Positions 54,038 through 58,610 of a DNA stretch of 64,000 nucleotides are shown piece after piece. The stretch comes from a virus. Position 1 is the first letter of the stretch; the number at the start of each line of letters is the position of its first letter. The position numbers and the translations under genes are program-made. The notes beneath the pieces were generated by a model. The model did not search any database. It had not been told where the DNA came from and saw only the letters and a list, made by a program, of their open reading frames with translations. The DNA lies in IMG/VR virus record IMGVR_UViG_3300009185_000001, positions 124,001-188,000 of that record. One strand, written 5' to 3'.

Positions 54038-54363
54038 AATTTAACAATCTTTTTAAAAAATATCTGAAAGAAACTCAATTAGAATTTGATTTCAAATATC
54101 CCTCGAAAGAAGAAAAATCAGAAGAGAAGAAAAAACTTCCAGAACCTTCCTTGAAGGATAAGTCTTTGTCAGATTCAAAATTAAGAACCTTCACCGTATT
54201 TTGGGATAGAAATACATATGAAACAACTGCCATTTCAAGGCAAGAAGCAATTTCTCATATTGCTGCTAGATTGTCAAAAGGGTCAACCAAACCTATCGGA
54301 GTTCTAAAAAATGAAATGGCAAATTCATTAGTAAGAGACGAAAAGTGGAATGTAAAATATTAA
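54034..54363 (+). CDS. Hypothetical protein with head-leader-like N terminus, 109 aa
   Basis: The ATG at 54034 overlaps the reductase stop (ATGA). The start MKFNNLFKKYLKETQLEFDF resembles MKFDLLVESLLNEA of the basic virion protein. After a Lys/Glu-rich linker the C-terminal half (LRTFTVFWDRNTYETTAISR) forms a small alpha/beta domain. Function unknown; co-transcribed with the reductase. Confidence 0.55.
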   Translation: MKFNNLFKKYLKETQLEFDFKYPSKEEKSEEKKKLPEPSLKDKSLSDSKLRTFTVFWDRNTYETTAISRQEAISHIAARLSKGSTKPIGVLKNEMANSLVRDEKWNVKY

Positions 54364-54373
54364 AAGATTTTTC

Positions 54374-54402
54374 TTGATATTTCCAGAAATATCTCATACA
54401 GT
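54374..54402 (+). promoter_or_regulatory. Early-type sigma70 promoter, leaderless spacing
   Basis: TTGATA (54374-54379), 17 bases, TACAGT (54397-54402), then 6 bases to the ATG at 54409. Confidence 0.65.
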
Positions 54403-54408
54403 AAATCC

Positions 54409-54552
54409 ATGTTCACATTCATGGTAATTGCCACTTCAGAAGAAGAACCGTTTCTAGTAGAAGCAAACACTCAAGAAGAAGCACAGACAAAAGCATTAGA
54501 ACTCTTGGGCTGGCACGTAATCAAAACAGAAGATGATTCAGAATCTGAATAA
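54409..54552 (+). CDS. Small acidic protein, 47 aa
   Basis: A 47-codon frame encodes MFTFMVIATSEEEPFLVEAN and a helix EEAQTKALELLGWHVIKTED. The beta-alpha-beta layout with a conserved-looking GW is like small ferredoxin-fold phage proteins. A promoter with start-codon spacing supports expression. Function not known. Confidence 0.6.
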   Translation: MFTFMVIATSEEEPFLVEANTQEEAQTKALELLGWHVIKTEDDSESE

Positions 54553-54560
54553 GATTTTTA

Positions 54561-54589
54561 TTGACAGTAACAAAACCTTTTAATACTAT
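54561..54589 (+). promoter_or_regulatory. Early-type sigma70 promoter, leaderless spacing
   Basis: TTGACA (54561-54566), 17 bases, TACTAT (54584-54589), then 6 bases to the ATG at 54596. Confidence 0.75.
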
Positions 54590-54595
54590 ATAAAA

Positions 54596-54955
54596 ATGCC
54601 AAGAGGTAGACCAAGAAAAAACATTTCTACAAAGAATCTAATTGATAAAAGTATTGTGGGTGTACGCAAGAAACGTACCAAGTCTATTGTTCCAAGTATT
54701 GTGAAAAGACCAGTGGAAGAATTGACTACTAAAGAACGCGAAGAAAGAGAAAAATGGTTGGATAGCTTCTTGCCCAAGATTGATCTCAATAAGAAAACTG
54801 TTGTCCTTGATTTGAATAAGAATGTAGAAGCATGTAAAGAACATACCAAAGGTGCTTGCGTTCGCCCTGACATATATCTAGACTATGGATGTAATCACTG
54901 CTCGCTATTTGAGAATTGTGCATGTCGCCTAAAAAAAGTTAAAAAAAATTATTGA
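54596..54955 (+). CDS. AT-hook-like, cysteine-tailed protein, 119 aa
   Basis: The N terminus MPRGRPRKN contains the AT-hook core GRPRK, which binds the minor groove of AT-rich DNA. A charged helical middle (TTKEREEREKWLDSFLPKID) is followed by a C-terminal cluster of six cysteines (ACKEHTKGACVRPDIYLDYG, then CNHCSLFENCACR), probably a zinc site. A role as a DNA-binding regulator in early or middle infection is inferred from motifs and promoter type. Confidence 0.6.
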   Translation: MPRGRPRKNISTKNLIDKSIVGVRKKRTKSIVPSIVKRPVEELTTKEREEREKWLDSFLPKIDLNKKTVVLDLNKNVEACKEHTKGACVRPDIYLDYGCNHCSLFENCACRLKKVKKNY

Positions 54956-54980
54956 CTTTACCGGAAATTTGAAATATAGT
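54952..54980 (+). promoter_or_regulatory. Early-type sigma70 promoter at the start of the RNA region
   Basis: TTGACT (54952-54957) overlaps the stop of the AT-hook gene; 17 bases later is TATAGT (54975-54980). Transcription should begin near 54987, just before the ATG of a 32-codon frame and the twin hairpins. Confidence 0.7.
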
Positions 54981-54987
54981 CCTATAC

Positions 54988-55086
54988 ATGATTTCGAATG
55001 ACAAAGCTTGGTTGGTAAATAATAAGAGTTTCTGTGGTGGTTACTCTTATTATTTCGGAAGTCCTACCTTCTGTGGTGGTAGGTAG
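54988..55086 (+). CDS. Possible 32-aa peptide overlapping twin hairpins
   Basis: The frame MISNDKAWLVNNKSFCGGYS continues YYFGSPTFCGGR. It starts 7 bases after the -10 box, as do real genes nearby, but the frame spans two perfect hairpins whose repeated loop yields the repeated FCGG. It may be a leader peptide, or the hairpins may be the real product. Confidence 0.35.
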   Translation: MISNDKAWLVNNKSFCGGYSYYFGSPTFCGGR

Positions 55087-55093
55087 GACTTCC
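55021..55093 (+). ncRNA. Twin hairpins with the same 12-base loop
   Basis: Hairpin A has a 9-bp perfect stem AATAAGAGT/ACTCTTATT and the loop TTCTGTGGTGGTT. Hairpin B (55057-55093) has a 12-bp perfect stem GGAAGTCCTACC/GGTAGGACTTCC and the loop TTCTGTGGTGGTA. The stems differ but the loops share TTCTGTGGTGGT, so the loop is the likely functional part, for example a protein- or RNA-binding site. Confidence 0.7.
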
Positions 55094-55170
55094 TTAAATT
55101 TGTGAGTTGGTTCCCGATGAGCCAATGGGACTGGGAATACTCGGTCGAAACCAAAATCGGAAATTGATAT

Positions 55171-55377
55171 TTGACATTTTAATTTTTTGGTAGATAGAGT
55201 AGTAATACCTATCCCTGTGGACTCGAAAGAGGAGTGATATCTGAAAAGAAGCGTTTCGAGAGTATTCGCACTCACTTACCAAATAATATTTTAAACCCGC
55301 CATGCCTCTGCTTGCAAGAGTAGTTTCTGAAGGCCAAGGCAACTAAGCAAGTCATGCATAATTTGGCGGGTGTTTTT
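55171..55377 (+). ncRNA. Probable independent structured RNA with promoter and terminator
   Basis: TTGACA at 55171 with TAGAGT 18 bases later (55195-55200) could start a transcript of about 175 bases. It ends in a strong hairpin, ACCCGCC (55295-55301) with GGCGGGT (55365-55371), followed by GTTTTT. Inside the hairpin CATG and GCTTGC find partners further 3', making a long stem. No convincing protein frame exists. Family unknown. Confidence 0.5.
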
Positions 55378-55413
55378 ATCAAGCGCAGATGCTATTTAAA
55401 AAGCTCTACCGCG

Positions 55414-55456
55414 ACAGATGACAATGCAATGTTTCCGGAAACAACATTTAATCTGT
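55414..55456 (+). ncRNA. Long hairpin in the RNA region
   Basis: ACAGAT (55414-55419) pairs with ATCTGT (55451-55456), enclosing AATG/CATT and GTTTCC/GGAAAC. It is preceded by TTTAAAAAGCTC, a spacer-like motif that recurs before two other structured elements at 55810 and 55870. Confidence 0.45.
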
Positions 55457-55514
55457 AGGGAACTTCTCCTTAATAATCAAAAAAGAATGAGAAGTCTTGG
55501 TAATAAATTTAAAT

Positions 55515-55601
55515 GGGTTACTATACCGTTAAAGAGGCGGTCCAGACTGTAAATCTGGCGTGTTCTGCACTCACTAGGAGCATTACCTAGGTAGCCCACC
55601 A
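55515..55601 (+). tRNA. tRNA-Tyr (GTA), unusual T-loop
   Basis: Acceptor stem GGGTTAC/GTAGCCC, D-stem ACCG/CGGT, anticodon stem CCAGA/TCTGG with loop CTGTAAA (anticodon GTA), a short variable arm GTG/CAC, T-stem CTAGG/CCTAG, discriminator A and encoded CCA. The long variable region fits tRNA-Tyr. The T-loop reads AGCATTA instead of TTCNANN, so tertiary pairing with the D-loop may be altered. Confidence 0.8.
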
Positions 55602-55646
55602 TTTTAATATAGAAAGAATAGATAGTGTTAGTAATAAATTTTGACT

Positions 55647-55742
55647 GGGATGTTGGTCTAGAAAATCATCATCTAAGGAGTGGAACTGGACGTGGAGAAC
55701 TGGTAATTAGTAGGGACACAATTCATATAAGCCCTACATCCT
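55647..55742 (+). ncRNA. Structured RNA, possibly tRNA-like
   Basis: GGGATGT (55647-55653) can pair with ACATCCT (55736-55742) and an inner GTAGGG/CCCTAC hairpin lies at its 3' end. The layout recalls an acceptor plus T-arm, but the loop is 16 bases and no anticodon arm is clear, so it is not called a tRNA. Confidence 0.3.
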
Positions 55743-55816
55743 ATTTATAGGTACGGAGATGACCGTGAATTGCGTTTCACAGGATAGAGAAATCTATAAC
55801 CCCTTTAGCTTTAAAA

Positions 55817-55861
55817 AGCACACCAGTTTATTTTTGATAAGTCGGACGGGGAATGTGTGCT
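55817..55861 (+). ncRNA. Hairpin element following TTTAAAAAGC
   Basis: AGCACAC (55817-55823) pairs with GTGTGCT (55855-55861) around an inner TTAT/ATAA stem. It follows the same TTTAAAAAGC spacer as two other elements in this region. Confidence 0.4.
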
Positions 55862-55873
55862 GTGCATTCTTAA

Positions 55874-55975
55874 AAAGCTCACCGTTGCAGACGTATCACC
55901 AGACCCGATTAGGCAGGGGGTAACAAGTAACCTTCGTCCAACGTGTTAAAAACACGGTAGCCAATGAAGAGCTTT
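55874..55975 (+). ncRNA. Structured RNA of about 100 bases closed by AAAGCTC/GAGCTTT
   Basis: AAAGCTC (55874-55880) pairs with GAGCTTT (55969-55975). Inside are CGTGTT/AACACG (55942-55956) and other GC-richer segments that stand out from the AT-rich background. Lying among tRNA genes, it resembles in placement the stable RNAs C and D of the T4 tRNA cluster; family unknown. Confidence 0.45.
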
Positions 55976-56015
55976 CTGGAATTGATATTTAAAATTATAT
56001 TGTAAATAGTTTATA

Positions 56016-56088
56016 TGCGGGTTACAGTTCTGGCGAACTGAGGGGTTTCATAAGCCTCTTTAGGTGGATTCGATTTCCACACCCGCAA
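56016..56088 (+). tRNA. tRNA-Met (CAT)
   Basis: Acceptor TGCGGGT/ACCCGCA, D-stem CAGT/ACTG, anticodon loop TTCATAA with stem GGGGT/GCCTC (one internal and one closing G-T pair), T-arm GTGGA-TTCGATT-TCCAC, discriminator A, no encoded CCA. A lysidine-modified Ile acceptor is an alternative for CAT tRNAs. Confidence 0.8.
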
Positions 56089-56096
56089 TTTTTAAT

Positions 56097-56229
56097 TCCT
56101 CATTAGACGAATTGGTAAAGTCACGGGACTGTGGGAGAAGCAGGTTAGCGTAATATGAGTTCGATTCTCATAACTCCAAGTCTAATCCCGCGCAGCAATG
56201 CATTCTTCGTTCAAGTCGAAGATGAGGAG
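56097..56229 (+). tRNA. tRNA-Ser (GCT) with a 50-nt insertion in the anticodon loop
   Basis: Both halves fit one tRNA: acceptor TCCTCAT/ATGAGGA (7 Watson-Crick pairs), D-stem GAC/GTC with loop GG, anticodon stem CGGGA/TCCCG, variable arm GCA/TGC, T-arm CTTCG-TTCAAGT-CGAAG and discriminator G, which is the serine type. Joining G34 at 56131 to C35 at 56182 gives the loop CTGCTAA with anticodon GCT. The intervening 50 bases are far too short for a group I intron, so how, or whether, the RNA matures is unknown. Confidence 0.65.
56132..56181 (+). other. 50-nt insertion inside tRNA-Ser
   Basis: The segment forms its own hairpin: GGAG/CTCC enclosing TATGAG-TTCGATT-CTCATA, the latter looking exactly like a tRNA T-arm. 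It may be a remnant of another tRNA's 3' half or a small intron of unknown type. It interrupts positions 34/35, the same place as the group I intron in the neighbouring tRNA-Leu, and contains the ATG of a 58-aa frame. Confidence 0.55.
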
Positions 56230-56331
56230 CATTTTAGAATAGATAAAAAGGTTCTCGATGATCCAGATAAAAAAAATCGAAAATACTTCTTGACCTTTTC
56301 AGAAAAAATTGTTAGAGTATTTGAAGATTAG
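56155..56331 (+). CDS. 58-aa protein frame overlapping the tRNA-Ser 3' half
   Basis: The frame starts in the tRNA insertion and runs through the 3' half of tRNA-Ser, then continues EEHFRIDKKVLDDPDKKNRK and YFLTFSEKIVRVFED. The part after the tRNA looks like a true protein in composition. Either the gene gained its N terminus from the tRNA or two functions share these bases. Start is uncertain. Confidence 0.45.
   Translation: MSSILITPSLIPRSNAFFVQVEDEEHFRIDKKVLDDPDKKNRKYFLTFSEKIVRVFED
56290..56318 (+). promoter_or_regulatory. Possible sigma70 promoter before tRNA-Leu
   Basis: TTGACC (56290-56295), 17 bases, TAGAGT (56313-56318). It lies inside the 58-aa frame, 75 bases before tRNA-Leu. Confidence 0.4.
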
Positions 56332-56393
56332 TAAAGGTTATCTGAACCTTGTAAAAAAATCAGAAAAGATTTTTGATAGAATAGAATTTATAT

Positions 56394-56736
56394 GGTCGAG
56401 TGGTGGAATGGCAGACACAACGGACTTAGAGAAATTTGAGCTTTGATTGGGAAACCTTTCAAATGTAACTTGTCAAATTCGGTGAAGGGTTTAAACTCCT
56501 AATACCGAGCCAAGCATCGAAAGATGAAGGTGTAGAGACTTGACGGCAAGAACCTAAAGCGAAAGCAATGGTTAAGGTAAAGTCCAGACTACAAACAGAT
56601 TGAGAAAAGTAAATCCCGAAAGGATTGAACAGAGCGGTAAATACGCTGACTGACGAATCTGGTAACGAAAGTTATAGTAGTAAGAAAATCCGTTGCCAGT
56701 AATGGCGTGAGGATTCGAGTTCCTCCTCGACTACCA
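56394..56736 (+). tRNA. tRNA-Leu (TAA) interrupted by a group I intron
   Basis: Exons are 56394-56427 and 56685-56736. Joined they give acceptor GGTCGAG/CTCGACT, a Leu-type D-arm (GTGGAATGGCAGACAC), anticodon stem ACGGA/TCCGT with loop CTTAAAA (anticodon TAA), variable arm, T-arm GAGGA-TTCGAGT-TCCTC, discriminator A and encoded CCA. TTA is a common codon in the window's genes, so the tRNA should matter for late translation. Confidence 0.92.
56428..56684 (+). other. Group I intron (IC3-like) in the tRNA-Leu anticodon loop
   Basis: The 257-nt intron lies between U34 and A35, the insertion site of the tRNA-Leu(UAA) introns of cyanobacteria and chloroplasts. Core elements: Q AATACCGAGCCAAGC (56501-56515), R GGTGTAGAGACTTGACGG (56529-56546), S AAGGTAAAGTCCAGACTAC (56574-56592), an internal guide TTTGAG pairing with exon CTT through a U-G pair, and a terminal G at 56684. 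It has no ORF. Confidence 0.9.
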
Positions 56737-56744
56737 ATTTAAAA

Positions 56745-56838
56745 GCAAGGTTAGTGTAACTGGAAGCACCGACAGACTTATAATCTGTGTATCCTAGATT
56801 TGGATCGAGCGTGGGTTCAATTCCCACACCTTGCACCA
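56745..56838 (+). tRNA. Class II tRNA with anticodon TAT (Ile codon ATA)
   Basis: Acceptor GCAAGGT/ACCTTGC, D-stem GTG/CAC, anticodon stem ACAGA/TCTGT with loop CTTATAA (anticodon TAT), a 22-base variable region with stem ATCC/GGAT, T-arm GTGGG-TTCAATT-CCCAC, discriminator A and encoded CCA. A long variable arm is normal for Leu, Ser and Tyr but not for Ile, so the amino acid it receives is uncertain. Confidence 0.8.
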
Positions 56839-56861
56839 TTTTGTAAGTAGTTGATTTAGAT

Positions 56862-56933
56862 AGGGGTGAAGCATATTGGTCATGCGCTCTGCTCATAACG
56901 GAAGGAAAGTGGGTTCGATCCCCATCGCCCCTA
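56862..56933 (+). tRNA. tRNA with anticodon CAT (Met or Ile2)
   Basis: Acceptor AGGGGTG/CGCCCCT, D-stem GCAT/ATGC, anticodon loop CTCATAA with a weak stem (one mismatch), T-arm GTGGG-TTCGATC-CCCAT, discriminator A. It differs from the CAT tRNA at 56016. One of the two may be a tRNA-Ile2 read after lysidine modification. Confidence 0.75.
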
Positions 56934-56945
56934 CATTTTTCATAA

Positions 56946-57030
56946 GCACTTGTAACTCAACGCTCTTCTAAAGCGTCCTTTAACGAGTAATTGGATATAA
57001 GGTCTGTTGGTTCGAATCCAACCAAGTGCG
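56946..57030 (+). tRNA. tRNA-Arg (TCT)-like gene with rearranged D and anticodon arms
   Basis: Acceptor GCACTTG/CAAGTGC, T-arm GTTGG-TTCGAAT-CCAAC and discriminator G are normal, and ACGCT-CTTCTAA-AGCGT is a good anticodon arm for TCT (AGA codons). However ACTC and GAGT, which should form the D-stem, flank the anticodon arm, and the D-loop-like AATTGGATA follows it. It may be a pseudogene or an unusual functional fold. Confidence 0.55.
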
Positions 57031-57071
57031 CTTAATAAACAAAATACAGGTTCAAATCTCATTTCAATACA

Positions 57072-57188
57072 ATGCCCCACAAAAAACCCAAACCCTCCCA
57101 CAAAGAAATTCTAAAATATCTGGAATTTCTTTCCTCAATCAAAAAAGTAAAGCCTTCTAAAACTCTCTTGACACCCAAGAAAAACTAA
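57072..57188 (+). CDS. Small basic protein, 38 aa
   Basis: A 38-codon frame encodes MPHKKPKPSHKEILKYLEFL then SSIKKVKPSKTLLTPKKN. The basic, proline-containing ends flank one short helix. It follows the tRNA-Arg-like gene and its stop overlaps the spacer of the next promoter. Not recognised. Confidence 0.5.
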   Translation: MPHKKPKPSHKEILKYLEFLSSIKKVKPSKTLLTPKKN

Positions 57189-57196
57189 CATACCAT
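57168..57196 (+). promoter_or_regulatory. Early-type sigma70 promoter
   Basis: TTGACA (57168-57173), 17 bases, TACCAT (57191-57196), then 8 bases to the ATG at 57205. Confidence 0.7.
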
Positions 57197-57204
57197 CTAA
57201 CATC

Positions 57205-57513
57205 ATGGATATACTAAGAATCCTCCCAAAGGGAGAAAACATTGAAAACATAATAGAATCATTTAGAAGTACTTTAATCAATTCTAAATGTGAACATTCT
57301 GCCAAGGTGTCGGTTTTCGTAGTAACAAAAGAAAAGTTTGAAAGGTCATGGAATTTAATATATCCAAACAATGAAGATGCCTTGTTGGAATCCTTGAAGA
57401 AAGAATATTTGGAATTGATTAACCAGAGACGAGTAACCGTAACAGTGGCAGAGGAAGAGAATTATTTTTTAAAAAACATTAAAAAAAATATTGACGAGAA
57501 CGATATTTTTTAA
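57205..57513 (+). CDS. Hypothetical protein, 102 aa
   Basis: Not recognised. An alpha/beta protein with NIIESFRSTLINSKCEHSAK then KVSVFVVTKEKFERSWNLIY and a helical C terminus. It is the first of a run of small early-type genes. Its stop lies in the spacer of the following promoter. Confidence 0.6.
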   Translation: MDILRILPKGENIENIIESFRSTLINSKCEHSAKVSVFVVTKEKFERSWNLIYPNNEDALLESLKKEYLELINQRRVTVTVAEEENYFLKNIKKNIDENDIF

Positions 57514-57519
57514 TACATT
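57491..57519 (+). promoter_or_regulatory. Early-type sigma70 promoter, leaderless spacing
   Basis: TTGACG (57491-57496), 17 bases, TACATT (57514-57519), then 6 bases to the ATG at 57526. Confidence 0.7.
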
Positions 57520-57525
57520 CAAATT

Positions 57526-57690
57526 ATGGAAGAAAACTACATCAAACTAATAAGCAAATACGGAAATCAAAAAGTGGAATTCACAATTGATCCCGACATT
57601 GACATGACAGTAATGGTATCAACTCTGGAATGCTTCTTGAAAGCTATTGGATACCAATTCAATACACTGGAGGAATGGATTAACGAATAA
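57526..57690 (+). CDS. Hypothetical protein, 54 aa
   Basis: A 54-codon frame encoding MEENYIKLISKYGNQKVEFT, then a helix (MVSTLECFLKAIGYQF) and NTLEEWINE. The compact beta-beta-alpha layout and promoter support a real gene. Not recognised. It is followed at 1 base by two membrane proteins. Confidence 0.6.
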   Translation: MEENYIKLISKYGNQKVEFTIDPDIDMTVMVSTLECFLKAIGYQFNTLEEWINE

Positions 57691-57691
57691 T

Positions 57692-57859
57692 ATGAAACTA
57701 AAAGACATTGAAATACCAGATGGGCCAGTACTGGCAATTTTAGGATTTGGCTGCATATATTTTGGTGCTTGTTTGTTGGGCCTGACAATGACAATCGTCA
57801 AAGCAATTGCACTATACTTCTTTAACTATACTATTACAATCGGAGGAATACCACTATGA
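57692..57859 (+). CDS. Small membrane protein, 55 aa
   Basis: The ATG at 57692 is chosen over a TTG at 57647 inside the previous gene. A hydrophobic stretch (GPVLAILGFGCIYFGACLLG then LTMTIVKAIALYFF) covers two membrane segments. Coupled to the next membrane protein by an ATGA overlap; the pair could act together at the inner membrane. Confidence 0.6.
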   Translation: MKLKDIEIPDGPVLAILGFGCIYFGACLLGLTMTIVKAIALYFFNYTITIGGIPL

Positions 57860-58050
57860 AAAGTAATGATATGCTTTTTACCGGATTCGGATTAATTCTA
57901 TTTGGAATCGGACTTCTTCTTATCAGTCCCTTCCTCTTGATATGGTCGGTGAATGGATTGTTTGGATTGACAATTCCTTTCACATGGACAAATTGGTTCT
58001 ATGCCTTCATCATTATTATGTTGCTCCGAGGAAGTATTAGTAGCAAGTGA
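57856..58050 (+). CDS. Small membrane protein, 64 aa
   Basis: Two membrane segments are visible (GFGLILFGIGLLLISPFLLI and FYAFIIIMLL) separated by a loop with TIPFTWTNW, ending in a basic tail. It overlaps its neighbour at each end. A role in lysis control or superinfection exclusion is possible but not shown. Confidence 0.6.
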   Translation: MKSNDMLFTGFGLILFGIGLLLISPFLLIWSVNGLFGLTIPFTWTNWFYAFIIIMLLRGSISSK

Positions 58051-58052
58051 TT

Positions 58053-58340
58053 ATGAATTACGATAAAGTTGATACTAAAAAGGCAAATGGAACTTCCTTT
58101 CAGGGAAAGATTAAAACAAACTTCTATAGGTTGGAAGAAGTATTCGGAGAACCCTTGTATCCAAATAGCGGAGACGGAAAGGTTATCTGTGAATGGGTAT
58201 TGGAATTTGAAGACGAAACAATTGCAACGATCTATTGTTGGAAAGTTTCATCAATTCCTGTAGAAGAATATGATTGGCACATTGGCGGACATTCACAAAA
58301 AGCAGTTGAATATATTAAAACCTGTTTGAAAGAAAATTAA
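58053..58340 (+). CDS. Conserved phage protein, 95 aa
   Basis: Features: YRLEEVFGEPLYPNSGDGKV, ICEWVLEFEDETIATIYCWK and YDWHIGGHSQKAVEYIK. The FGEP, TIY-WK and WHIGGH patterns are shared with small proteins of unknown role in many phages. The ATG at 58053 is preferred over the GTG at 58047 that overlaps the previous stop. Confidence 0.6.
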   Translation: MNYDKVDTKKANGTSFQGKIKTNFYRLEEVFGEPLYPNSGDGKVICEWVLEFEDETIATIYCWKVSSIPVEEYDWHIGGHSQKAVEYIKTCLKEN

Positions 58341-58342
58341 TA

Positions 58343-58582
58343 ATGAATACAAAACAATATAGAATCAGTCTGGATAACCAAAAGAACTTCATTCTCAATA
58401 CCTGCCCGATTGATGAACTAACAGAAGGATTCATCAGGGATGTTGTCATTGCATATAGGCTCCGACATATTAACCTGTTGAAGGCTCTGGAACATTTCTC
58501 AAAGAAAGATATAGAACAGGTTCTAGAAGCAATGGCGAATCTTAATCATACTATTGAAGAATTTATCAAAGAAGAAGATTAA
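58343..58582 (+). CDS. Hypothetical helical protein, 79 aa
   Basis: Not recognised. Three helices are likely (FIRDVVIAYRLRHINLLKAL, KDIEQVLEAMANLNHTIEEF). It starts 2 bases after the previous stop and is the last gene of this small-gene run. Confidence 0.55.
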   Translation: MNTKQYRISLDNQKNFILNTCPIDELTEGFIRDVVIAYRLRHINLLKALEHFSKKDIEQVLEAMANLNHTIEEFIKEED

Positions 58583-58587
58583 AGAAG

Positions 58588-58595
58588 TATAAGTA
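58588..58595 (+). promoter_or_regulatory. Late promoter, TATAAGTA
   Basis: TATAAGTA ends 15 bases before the ATG at 58611. Confidence 0.6.
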
Positions 58596-58610
58596 ATTTA
58601 CAATTCAAAT

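Noticed and set aside
55094-55275. Overlapping minus-strand frames across the RNA region
   Set aside because: They cross clear hairpins and have no promoter; the region looks transcribed on the plus strand.
56155-56229. Reading the Ser region as a tRNA-His (GTG) with acceptor ATTAGAC/GTCTAAT
   Set aside because: That fold lacks D- and anticodon stems and leaves seven unpaired bases after the T-arm; the tRNA-Ser fold satisfies every arm.
56672-56896. Minus-strand 74-codon frame containing GVGIEPT
   Set aside because: It is the antisense of tRNA genes; this peptide is a well-known false gene product from tRNA regions.
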